Part shown: piece by piece, positions 6,713 to 14,262 of the stretch
How the letters are laid out: each line of letters starts with the position of its first letter
Position numbering within the stretch: position 1 is the stretch's first letter
NCBI GenBank assembly: GCA_008017145.1
Contig: SSGY01000002.1
Coordinates: 1 to 15,732 of the forward strand
Direction: 5' to 3'
Length of the DNA stretch: 15,732 bases
Origin: Neisseriales bacterium
GTDB taxonomy: Bacteria; Pseudomonadota; Gammaproteobacteria; Burkholderiales; UBA11063
Notes under the pieces: generated by a model
Databases searched by the model: none
What the model saw: the letters and a program-made list of their open reading frames with translations, nothing else
Told to the model about the DNA's origin: nothing
Translations under genes and position numbers: made by a program

Positions 6713-9037
6713 CTAACTAATTAACCGCAATGCTTTCAAAATTCGTTTCGCAATTTTACGATCTTTACCCTGATATGGATAGGTATGAATATGAATCGCA
6801 GGATTAAAGTTTAATTCAATCACGGCATAATTATTTTCTGGATAAGGATTTTTAATATCGCGGATCATCATATCGACACCACAAATTAAAGCTCCCACGC
6901 TAGCCGCTGCTTTTACTGCAATCCGCTTATAGGCCTTAGGCATTACATCGGTAAAATCTAAAGAATCTCCTCCAGTTGAGATATTCGAATTCTCCCGTAG
7001 ATAGATTTTTTGTCCTGCACTCGGTATAGTTTCAAAATCAAATTTTTGCTGCGCTAAAAACATTGCCTCAGCTTCACCAAGCCGAATTTTCTCCAGTGGT
7101 GTAACATAACCAAATCCACGCAATGGGTCTTGATTTTTAGCTGTAACCAACTCACGGATATTTTTCACGCCATCACCAACTACATTTGCTGGTTCACGAT
7201 GAAGTATCGCAACGGTTTGCCCTTCAATCACAAAGAAACGATATTCTTTGCCCGCCACAAAATCTTCAACTAAAACTTTACGATCATGAGCAAAGGCTAT
7301 CTCTAACCCACGCTGGTATTCAGCTAGTTCAAACCCCGCTTTAAATATCGTGATACCCAAACCATAATTAGTCGAATTTGGTTTAATAACAATAGCTTTA
7401 TTACAAAATAACGGATAATCAGTCATAGCGGCTTGCATATCAGAATAACTCTCACCACTGGGAACAACCACCTTAGTTCGCGCAACTAACTCTTTAGTTA
7501 CAACTTTATTTTCCATTGCCAAAATTGTCGCATAATTATCCAATGAAGTTTTGGTCGCTTGCTTCACAATTTGGCGATTACCATTATTACTTAGTTCAAT
7601 AAAATTATCTTGCCGATCAAGAAAATTAAATTTTATCCCGCGCTTAATCGATTCTTTAAGTAAAATCTGCGTTGATAACTCCAAATCCTCAAAGCCGCAA
7701 AATTTATAGTAAGTTTGTTTACTTAGCTCCAAGTAATTAGTAGCCTGTGTCATAAAGTAATCACTATAACCATGCTTTACTACTGATTTTACTACTTGAC
7801 AGGCATAGCTAGCTTTATCCGCAATCAAAATTTCTTTATAGCGCTTCAATACGGCAAGGCTATCTTCTGCCACACCTAAAGAATGCAAAGTAGAATAAAC
7901 TTCGTCCAGAACCTCAACTCCACGTTCTTTTAGATTACGTGTTTCGCTACTCGAAAAATGCAAGCGAATTTCTTCTGCACGATCTGAATCCGCGGCCAAA
8001 ATTTGATTCTCATTTGCCAAGCGATATTCTTCATCGCTCATCCAAAAATCAGGTGCCGCCAGAGAATAAACTAATAACAAATGGATTAAGTCCAGCGAAT
8101 CTTGCGTAATACCAACTTTAGTTAAAGGATTTAAATCTAAGGTTCTTATCTCGACATAGTTAATTCCGTTATTGTATAAATCATCCAAAACACCACTTTT
8201 AGTCGAGCCTTTGAGACGCAATTGAGAATAATACTCCTTAGCTGCAATAATATGCCCATCGGCAATTGCCTGTTTAATATCCGCGATATAATCATAAAGT
8301 GAGTTATAGGATACATAAAAATGTTCTAAATTACGATAACCACTTACGCCATTACGAAAAGAGCTCGCCCCTTTAAAATTATAGCTATCTTCGGTTAATT
8401 TTTGTTTTTCGCGTTTACTACACGCAATATAAGATTCATGCGCAACTGAATTAGCACCAGTCAAATAGATCACTAACCAGCAAAATTTTAAATAATAGCG
8501 AGCGACTTTAAGATAAACCTGATCACGAAACTCACGAAAAGATAGATTATCCGGATTAGCACAGTACATTAGCTTTAAAAACTTATCGCTAAAAGAAAAA
8601 TTAAAATGCACTCCTGATAGAAGCTGTTTACGTTTACCGTATTTGTGCGCCAAATACTCGCGATACTCCGTAATTTCTGGATCTTCAAACTGGGCTTCTT
8701 TAATTAAATTATCATCATCGGGCAAGCGTGGTGGCAGTGAGTACGGCCATAAAACTTCATCCTTTAGTTCTAGCGAGACCAAATCATGCAACGCTTCCAT
8801 AAATTTTAGCGCCGCGGCAGGTGAATCAAATGGTGGTGTTACCATCTCAACCTGAGACTCAGCAAAATCAGTGGTAATGTATGGATGCTTGGCTTTGTCA
8901 CCAAAGACTTCAGGATGAGGGGTTAACGCCAAATTCCCACCCATATCGGTGCGAACATTTTCTTTTTCTAAGCCAAAATTACCGCTTAATAATAAACCAC
9001 CTAGCTTGTGCTCTTTGATTAAGTTATAGAAATTCAC
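6713..9037 (-). CDS. gshAB: Bifunctional glutamate-cysteine ligase/glutathione synthetase
   Basis: A fused enzyme (GshF type) that makes glutathione in two ATP-dependent steps in the cytoplasm. The 774 residues match the 750-770 usual for the fusion. The N-terminal ligase half (about 1-470) has FGLEKENVRTD near 21-31, HFNFSFSDKF, and NYVEIRTLDLNPL. The C-terminal ATP-grasp half (from about 490) has VIKPNSTNYGLG starting at 550, LVEDFVAGKEYRFFVIEG, REPANVVGDG, and the metal/substrate segment IELNFNPAIHIHTYPYQG. The start is GTG at 9037 with a strong AAGGAG 5-6 bases upstream; the first ATG is 31 codons in and would remove the conserved start. Fused GshAB is found in some streptococci, Pasteurellaceae and scattered Proteobacteria, so old horizontal spread is plausible. 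Confidence 0.95.
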   Translation of the reverse strand: MNFYNLIKEHKLGGLLLSGNFGLEKENVRTDMGGNLALTPHPEVFGDKAKHPYITTDFAESQVEMVTPPFDSPAAALKFMEALHDLVSLELKDEVLWPYSLPPRLPDDDNLIKEAQFEDPEITEYREYLAHKYGKRKQLLSGVHFNFSFSDKFLKLMYCANPDNLSFREFRDQVYLKVARYYLKFCWLVIYLTGANSVAHESYIACSKREKQKLTEDSYNFKGASSFRNGVSGYRNLEHFYVSYNSLYDYIADIKQAIADGHIIAAKEYYSQLRLKGSTKSGVLDDLYNNGINYVEIRTLDLNPLTKVGITQDSLDLIHLLLVYSLAAPDFWMSDEEYRLANENQILAADSDRAEEIRLHFSSSETRNLKERGVEVLDEVYSTLHSLGVAEDSLAVLKRYKEILIADKASYACQVVKSVVKHGYSDYFMTQATNYLELSKQTYYKFCGFEDLELSTQILLKESIKRGIKFNFLDRQDNFIELSNNGNRQIVKQATKTSLDNYATILAMENKVVTKELVARTKVVVPSGESYSDMQAAMTDYPLFCNKAIVIKPNSTNYGLGITIFKAGFELAEYQRGLEIAFAHDRKVLVEDFVAGKEYRFFVIEGQTVAILHREPANVVGDGVKNIRELVTAKNQDPLRGFGYVTPLEKIRLGEAEAMFLAQQKFDFETIPSAGQKIYLRENSNISTGGDSLDFTDVMPKAYKRIAVKAAASVGALICGVDMMIRDIKNPYPENNYAVIELNFNPAIHIHTYPYQGKDRKIAKRILKALRLIS

Positions 9038-9098
9038 CGCGACTCCTTTAGATTAAAAAACTATCTATACTCGTAGTATACAATTAGTTGATTATTTA

Positions 9099-9139
9099 CC
9101 TTATTACATCCTCAAACTCAAACGATCTAGAATCATAAA
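9099..9139 (+). repeat. Left copy of a 41-bp imperfect direct repeat flanking the restriction module
   Basis: Aligned without gaps to 14156-14196, it is identical at 33 of 41 positions by hand count. The conserved cores are CCTTATTA, CCTCAAAC, CAAAC and AATCATAAA. It lies in the gap between the gshAB start and the end of the restriction-modification operon. It could be an insertion-site duplication, recombination boundary, or one of a family of dispersed intergenic repeats. Confidence 0.6.
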
Positions 9140-9165
9140 CGAAGGCTATATTTACAATTTTTTGT

Positions 9166-9202
9166 ATCCCAATAATCAGCGAGACTTGCCAATTATTGGG
9201 AT
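9166..9202. repeat. Inverted repeat just after the restriction-modification operon
   Basis: Perfect 11-base arms ATCCCAATAAT and ATTATTGGGAT (9166-9176 and 9192-9202) enclose a 15-base loop. They lie 7-43 bases past the stop of the large gene. On neither strand is it followed directly by a T run, so an intrinsic terminator is only partly supported. A smaller hairpin (TACAA-TTTT-TTGTA) adjoins it at 9153-9166. Confidence 0.65.
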
Positions 9203-9208
9203 TCAAAA

Positions 9209-12200
9209 TCACTCCATTGCGCGGACTTTTTCTTCGATAAAGGCGATTTCTTTGACATCAAGCCCATATTTTTTGTAGAGTTGCTTATCTATTTCAGGAA
9301 TAGATTTACTCCATTCAATATCGGAGTTGGCGGTAAAATCTTGGATAGGAACTTTTGACCATGTTTCAGCAGTCTTGTTATTTTGTGTTGTTTTCTTTAT
9401 ACCAAGCATTGCACGTGCAAATTTTGTTTTTAAGTACTTATATAGTGCGGTGGCCTCATTCTTTGTATCAAATGATCCTAATGAAATAAATGTTTGAGTA
9501 TGCCCGATTAGGGGTTCCCCGATTAGGGGTTCCCCGATTAGGGGGGTGCTCAATACTTCGCCAATTGCACCACTACCATTTGCCGCGGGTACAAATACTT
9601 TATATTTATCTATATTTTTATGTTTTTCTATATATTTACCGTCAACCCACTTAAACACCCTTTCATTATTTTGTCGTCCATAAATTTGTATTTGTCCTTC
9701 TGATTGTTTCTCATCAAAAAACACCTCTGGCAAAGTATCAAAAATAGATGAAACAAGCCGACGTTCTTTTCCATTACTTCCTAATCTATCTTTAAATAGC
9801 GGAAAGTCTTTATAAAGTTCATCAAGATTAAATTTATTCTGCACATACATAATATTTCCAAACTCACAGCTTGGATTAACTTTATGTAAAATAGAGTTTA
9901 ACTCGACAAAAGAAATAAATGTTCCAATTGCTCCAAAGTTCTGATTTTTATCATAATATGTTACCACAACTCCACTTTTTATATCTGTATTGGGGAAAAC
10001 ATCCGCACTGTTTTGAGTATAATATGCAATCTTCAAATGTTCATCAGAAAGCATTTTTTCATTCCAGGATGACGATGTTGAACCTACATTCGACAAAAAA
10101 CGTGCAGGAGTAATAAAGCTTACTATATCAGCAAGTTTGTATGCTTCTTCCATAAAATAAGGATAAATAGCATCATCCCGATTACGAGCTGTATTTTCTT
10201 CTTGGTACGGTGGATTTCCAATTATTACATCAAATTTCATTTGCCCAAACCCTTCTGTTATTTCTTTTGCTGTTTCATTAATACTAAATTTTAACTTTTT
10301 ACTCAAATCTTCTATGTACAACATATTGAGCTGCCAATCCTTATAGCCAGCTAAAGTACGGCGTGCAATGGTTTTTGCCATCGGCGTATTGGCAAGAAAA
10401 TAAATATTATTTTGTAGAATATCGCCGATTAGTTTTTCTTCATTTAGTTGCTGTGGTATTTCCCAGCTCCTACGTTTAAAATTGTACTCACCCTGATGTT
10501 CGTCTTTCCATTTATTGCACCGTTGATAAAAAAGTGAGGCAGCAGCATAGAGTGAATATAAACCAGTTTTGGTTTCCATATCCAATATTTTGCTACCCTT
10601 GCTAAATATCTCCCCTGTATTTTCCATTTCTACCCAATGGCGTAGCTCTTTGCCCTCATCTCTCATATAACTAAATTCATTATCATAATAATTCAGTCCA
10701 CCTATTGTTTTTGCCAATTGCAGATTTACCACTCGCCACGGAGTAAGTACCGTTTCTTTATCTGGATTTTTGAATGTAGCAAATAGTTCAGCAATTTTCT
10801 CTGCTCGTTTGATATAGTCCAGCTCATCATATGATTTTGCACGATTACGAATAATTTTCCCCGCTTCGATAAATACGTCCCCATCGTAATATTTAGAGAA
10901 CTGATTAAATAACTCTTTAGTTACGCCTTTAGGCATAAACTCTTTCCATGAGGTATCATCTATCTGATTAGCAAAATTTTTAATTTTAATATCTTTATCA
11001 ATATCCAAATCCATCCCGTATATCATCAGCGGAATCCGTACCGAAATCCCGCGCAAAATGGAAATCATAGTTTTACGATTTTTCTTCGCTTCGCTTAGTT
11101 TATCAATTGCGTCCTGTTCTTCAGGGGAACGTTCTTTTTTGGGTTTAGCTTTGGCTTTTTCTGCTTGTTCGTATTCTTCGTCGGATAGACCTTGATTATT
11201 TATATCAATCTTATTAGGTAATTTTTCTTTGTCCGTTTTGCCGATAATCGCTTTTAGATTATTAAAAGCATTAACATCGGTATCAGTTAAAGTGAGGAGT
11301 TGGTCATTGTATAGAGAATCATCTTCAAAGCCAGTACGCACAGCTTTTTCAGCATAAACTCGTTTGAGTTTGGTAAGCAATGAATCAACATTATACACTT
11401 GCATACCATTACCAGTTTCACCAATAATCGGTAAGAAATTGATAAATTTTGCCATTTGCTCTTTTTGTGCGGTAGTATTTTTCTTACCAACACCAGAATT
11501 TAATTTTGCAGCTTCGGTCATAATGGTTAATGCACGATCTGGCGCAAAATCAAAAATATAACAATTGGTTTTCTCACCCATTTTTTTATCACTAAACGGG
11601 GTTTGTGCGCGAAAAGCAGCTTGCAAATAATTAGCTGGTGATGTGGTATTATTCAAAAATACCACTCCTGCCCATTCTGGTACATTCACACCTGTAGTCA
11701 GCTTCCGCACAGTAAGCGTAATTGTTTTGGTTTCCGCTGGATCAGTAGTGATCGCCTTACGCACTCGCTCAAGGTCAGTTTTACTTGCTCCGTCTTCATG
11801 TCCATCGTCCACTACATTTATCACTGTATAATTTGTTTTAAAGATTGGGTGCTGCTCAAGTAATTCTTTCATTGCCTTACAACTCGCAACGCTTGGTAAA
11901 AGCCATAAAGTATGGCGTAATTGATTACGAAAATCTTCGGTTGAAAATGGATAATTTGTTTTGCTATTTGATTTGCTTATTTCGTCTAAAAATACGTTTA
12001 CTTTTTCTTCATAGATAAATTCACCCTCATTATTTACCCGAAAAAACTCCATAAAGTTAAATGCCTTATCTTCAGTGCTAATAAAATTGGCTTCAGAAAA
12101 TTTTTTTTGTAGTTCAAAAGTGTACATATTCACTTTAGGAAGGGATTGATATGGATTAGGTTCATCAGGGCGTTCTATAGACCACTGCTGTTTTGCCTCT

Positions 12201-13216
12201 TGTTCCATAACATAATCCCAAGTAAAAACTTGCTCTTCGCCATAGTCATCAAGGATATTAAACGGTGTTCCAGATAATTCCAATATTTTTGTAGTATGCT
12301 CTTTAGTTGATTTAACACTATCTAATACATTTTGTGCCAATTCAGTACGTGTACCTTCATGTGCTTCGTCGATGATAACAAAATCCCATTTTATGGCAAA
12401 AATTTCGTTATTTTTATCCCCATGTTTCCCGCCAACTTGCTCAGATCCGCGCAAATCTTGCATGCTGGCAAAATAGACAAATGGCTTTTCTTGATTCGCT
12501 AAATATTTGATTTTTTCACCTTTGATTTTTGAACCAAAGACATAACCATCTTCTAATGTAAAAATTTTATGAAAATCCTCAAACCAGCCGTCAGATACCA
12601 CTGGACGATGGGTAATAATCAAAGTCTTTTTATACTGGTTCTTTTTCGCAATCTGCAAAGCAGATAGAGTTTTGCCAAAGCGCATTTTGGCATTCCACAG
12701 CATTTTATCTTTTTTCTTAAATGTATCAATAGTTTCTTTTATTGCTTTGTCTTGTTCAGGACGAAATTGTATATTTTGGGTTTTGTCTTCTGTAGTTTTA
12801 GCATAGATAGATGACTTTCCCTCCTCCACTGCTTCAATTGCTTTAATAATCGTTTTAACATCTGTACGATACCATTCATTAGCATCACCCAAATCTTCTT
12901 TTGGAATACCTGAGCGTCGCAAAACTTCATGAACATCATGATCTCGAAAAATTTTATTAGTTTTAGTCACCGCCAGTCGGGAAATATCTATTTGATATGG
13001 TAACCCTGAAGTTCCTGCATATTGTTTAATCCGCTTACGGGCGACTTCTTTTAAGTCATCACTATTATCCCTAGCATCAATTTTGAAATCAGATATAGAA
13101 GCATCACCAATTTTTTCAAGACCATCATAATATGCTAATCTCCCATCTTTATTTGGAACGCTAAAAGCGTAGATTATTTTTCGTTCAAATGCTTGATAGG
13201 TTACTACATTACTCAT
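9209..13216 (-). CDS. Single-chain restriction-modification enzyme: GIY-YIG-like nuclease, SF2 helicase and N6-adenine methyltransferase
   Basis: A 1335-residue fusion. Residues 1-125 look GIY-YIG-like: IIYAF (14-18), KIGDA (35-39), Arg60/62, HDVH (93-96) and NEWYRT (113-118). This nuclease call is tentative. A superfamily 2 motor follows: FRPEQ (151-155), Walker A in KMRFGKT (177-183), DEAH (283-286), SGTPF (315-319) and QAAFRAQ (532-538). A charged linker with KPKKERSPEEQ leads to the methyltransferase: SAM-motif-like ILDMETKTG (877-885) and catalytic NPPY (1001-1004), typical of N6-adenine or N4-cytosine enzymes. The rest is a probable target-recognition region with an in-frame PLIGE repeat at 1224-1238. 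The layout recalls type ISP enzymes (LlaGI, LlaBIII) but with a different N-terminal domain. It overlaps its partner gene by 8 bases. It probably defends against foreign DNA; its recognition site cannot be read from the sequence. Confidence 0.85.
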   Translation of the reverse strand: MSNVVTYQAFERKIIYAFSVPNKDGRLAYYDGLEKIGDASISDFKIDARDNSDDLKEVARKRIKQYAGTSGLPYQIDISRLAVTKTNKIFRDHDVHEVLRRSGIPKEDLGDANEWYRTDVKTIIKAIEAVEEGKSSIYAKTTEDKTQNIQFRPEQDKAIKETIDTFKKKDKMLWNAKMRFGKTLSALQIAKKNQYKKTLIITHRPVVSDGWFEDFHKIFTLEDGYVFGSKIKGEKIKYLANQEKPFVYFASMQDLRGSEQVGGKHGDKNNEIFAIKWDFVIIDEAHEGTRTELAQNVLDSVKSTKEHTTKILELSGTPFNILDDYGEEQVFTWDYVMEQEAKQQWSIERPDEPNPYQSLPKVNMYTFELQKKFSEANFISTEDKAFNFMEFFRVNNEGEFIYEEKVNVFLDEISKSNSKTNYPFSTEDFRNQLRHTLWLLPSVASCKAMKELLEQHPIFKTNYTVINVVDDGHEDGASKTDLERVRKAITTDPAETKTITLTVRKLTTGVNVPEWAGVVFLNNTTSPANYLQAAFRAQTPFSDKKMGEKTNCYIFDFAPDRALTIMTEAAKLNSGVGKKNTTAQKEQMAKFINFLPIIGETGNGMQVYNVDSLLTKLKRVYAEKAVRTGFEDDSLYNDQLLTLTDTDVNAFNNLKAIIGKTDKEKLPNKIDINNQGLSDEEYEQAEKAKAKPKKERSPEEQDAIDKLSEAKKNRKTMISILRGISVRIPLMIYGMDLDIDKDIKIKNFANQIDDTSWKEFMPKGVTKELFNQFSKYYDGDVFIEAGKIIRNRAKSYDELDYIKRAEKIAELFATFKNPDKETVLTPWRVVNLQLAKTIGGLNYYDNEFSYMRDEGKELRHWVEMENTGEIFSKGSKILDMETKTGLYSLYAAASLFYQRCNKWKDEHQGEYNFKRRSWEIPQQLNEEKLIGDILQNNIYFLANTPMAKTIARRTLAGYKDWQLNMLYIEDLSKKLKFSINETAKEITEGFGQMKFDVIIGNPPYQEENTARNRDDAIYPYFMEEAYKLADIVSFITPARFLSNVGSTSSSWNEKMLSDEHLKIAYYTQNSADVFPNTDIKSGVVVTYYDKNQNFGAIGTFISFVELNSILHKVNPSCEFGNIMYVQNKFNLDELYKDFPLFKDRLGSNGKERRLVSSIFDTLPEVFFDEKQSEGQIQIYGRQNNERVFKWVDGKYIEKHKNIDKYKVFVPAANGSGAIGEVLSTPLIGEPLIGEPLIGHTQTFISLGSFDTKNEATALYKYLKTKFARAMLGIKKTTQNNKTAETWSKVPIQDFTANSDIEWSKSIPEIDKQLYKKYGLDVKEIAFIEEKVRAME
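9503..9544. repeat. In-frame 15-bp tandem repeat in the target-recognition region
   Basis: CCCGATTAGGGGTTC occurs at 9503-9517 and again exactly at 9518-9532, followed by a third copy matching its first 12 bases (9533-9544). On the coding strand it encodes tandem PLIGE (reading TPLIGEPLIGEPLIGHTQ) at about residues 1224-1238. Each unit can fold as CCCC-GATTA-GGGG, which could favour slippage. Fifteen bases preserve the frame. Confidence 0.95.
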
Positions 13217-13949
13217 ATCTTTCCATTTCTTCTTTATATATTTCAGTAATCTTAACAGTTACATAACGATATTTATCAGGTTTAATAACTAATTGTTCAT
13301 CACAGTCAAATAATGACTGTTGATTATTTATTAATGGTCGTATTTTATTCACCAGTGTACCAATTTTATTTTCTTCTTTACTATAAATATCTTGCAGTGT
13401 ATATTCAGTACGGCTTACAGCAATATTTTTGGTTTGCTTGGTCATACGTTTTGCCATTTTCCATTCACAAAATACAATCATATCACCACTTGCAGTTAAT
13501 TGAGTTAAAAAATTACCTTGTCGGATATTTGATTTTATAATACACTTGGCACTATCTAGTACTTTTTTCTTTAGTTTAATATTAAACTTCTGCGCAATAG
13601 TAAAATAACATTCATAATATTCTTGATATAAATTCATTACACACATTTGGACATTATCATCTAAGAGTTCAATTCCATATAATGTTGATAAAGCATAAAG
13701 CGAAAAACTTTCAAATTGATTTATATCTGCAGAATACATCTCTGCTACCATGTTAAGCTTACGCCTTAGTATTGCAGTTAAAAAAGCACCTTCCCCTACT
13801 GATGGCTCAAGAAATGTAGCAGTCAAATTTTCACAACACTTTTTTATATCGTCAACATCAAGCATTTTTTCTACCATCCATGATGGAGTAAACACTTCGC
13901 CGTGCTTCTGTACACGTTTTTTACTTTTAATTAAAATTTCTTTGCTCAT
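13209..13949 (-). CDS. Methyltransferase-like companion protein lacking the NPPY motif
   Basis: A 246-residue protein with the front half of a class I DNA methyltransferase fold: a motif X-like GEVFTPSWMVEKML (17-30), motif I FLEPSVGEGAF (46-56, the SAM loop), an acidic YGIELLDDN (91-99) and NIRQGNFL (141-148). Where motif IV (NPPY) should follow, it has MIVFCEWK (157-164), so it may bind SAM but lacks the usual catalytic motif. I recall relatives annotated as 'restriction endonuclease subunit M' beside helicase-methyltransferase fusions, with a similar FSEW segment, so this is probably a family trait and not decay. The ATG at 13949 has only a weak AGGTAAAG site. The large gene starts 8 bases before this stop, so they are translationally coupled. 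Its role may be DNA binding, specificity or control of the large enzyme. Base composition looks more AT-rich than the housekeeping neighbours. Confidence 0.8.
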   Translation of the reverse strand: MSKEILIKSKKRVQKHGEVFTPSWMVEKMLDVDDIKKCCENLTATFLEPSVGEGAFLTAILRRKLNMVAEMYSADINQFESFSLYALSTLYGIELLDDNVQMCVMNLYQEYYECYFTIAQKFNIKLKKKVLDSAKCIIKSNIRQGNFLTQLTASGDMIVFCEWKMAKRMTKQTKNIAVSRTEYTLQDIYSKEENKIGTLVNKIRPLINNQQSLFDCDEQLVIKPDKYRYVTVKITEIYKEEMERYE

Positions 13950-14155
13950 CTTTACCTATGGTAAAACTTCCAGACTAACTACGCGCCTAAGATTTAATTG
14001 CTCCAGATTTGAGATTATTCGCTGTTGCAGCAACTCAAAAAAATTTATGCTGACTTGTTACTACTCAGACCCGTTGAGTTGGGGCATTATTTAATAAAAC
14101 CCAACGGCTAAATTATAGCGTGTAAATTTACAAAAATTCTCTTGATATGATAACC

Positions 14156-14196
14156 CCTTATTATAGCCTCAAACCCAAACCACGCACAATCATAAA
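14156..14196 (+). repeat. Right copy of the 41-bp imperfect direct repeat
   Basis: Partner of 9099-9139, in the same orientation, identical at 33 of 41 positions by hand count with no gaps. It lies upstream of the glycosylase gene, so the two copies bracket both genes of the restriction module and about 5.0 kb of DNA. Confidence 0.6.
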
Positions 14197-14219
14197 TCAG
14201 AACTTATATCTAGCTATAG

Positions 14220-14225
14220 TATAAT
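14220..14225 (+). promoter_or_regulatory. Possible -10 of the uracil-DNA glycosylase gene
   Basis: TATAAT lies 37 bases before the ATG at 14263. No good -35 hexamer is seen at 16-18 bases, so the promoter is only a candidate. Confidence 0.4.
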
Positions 14226-14262
14226 AACGTCAATACCGCGTGATGTAATAGGAAGATGGGAT

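Larger units (their letters stand above)
13950..14262. other. 313-bp intergenic region between the restriction module and udg
   Basis: No gene is supported here. The region must hold the start of the restriction-modification operon (minus) and of the glycosylase gene (plus). It contains a short palindrome GTTGC-A-GCAAC (14024-14034), an 8-base inverted repeat CAACTCAA/TTGAGTTG (14031-14038, 14074-14081), an overlapping hairpin GTTGGG/CCCAAC (14078-14083, 14100-14105), the right direct repeat (14156-14196), and a TATAAT at 14220-14225 facing udg. No tRNA or small control-protein gene is visible. Confidence 0.6.

Noticed and set aside
9503..9547. Telomere-like or G-quadruplex TTAGGGG array, or a short CRISPR array
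   Set aside because: Only three copies, no spacers, and the unit is in frame inside a long intact gene, so a coding tandem repeat explains it.
9919..12939. Several 60-70 codon frames on either strand inside the large restriction gene
   Set aside because: They are shadows of an intact 1335-codon frame that carries continuous helicase and methyltransferase motifs.
9209..13216. Classical type I or type III restriction system
   Set aside because: No separate HsdS/HsdM/HsdR or Mod/Res genes are present; helicase, NPPY methyltransferase and recognition region are in one chain.
13750..14094. Plus-strand open frame of 114 codons crossing the start of the companion methyltransferase gene
   Set aside because: Most of it is antisense to a recognisable methyltransferase fold, and it has no ribosome-binding site or family resemblance.
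14010..14110. Gene remnant in a short open frame ending LRPVELGHYLIKPNG
   Set aside because: About 33 codons after a stop, no start codon with a ribosome-binding site, and no family I can recognise; the bases are better explained by the palindromes.
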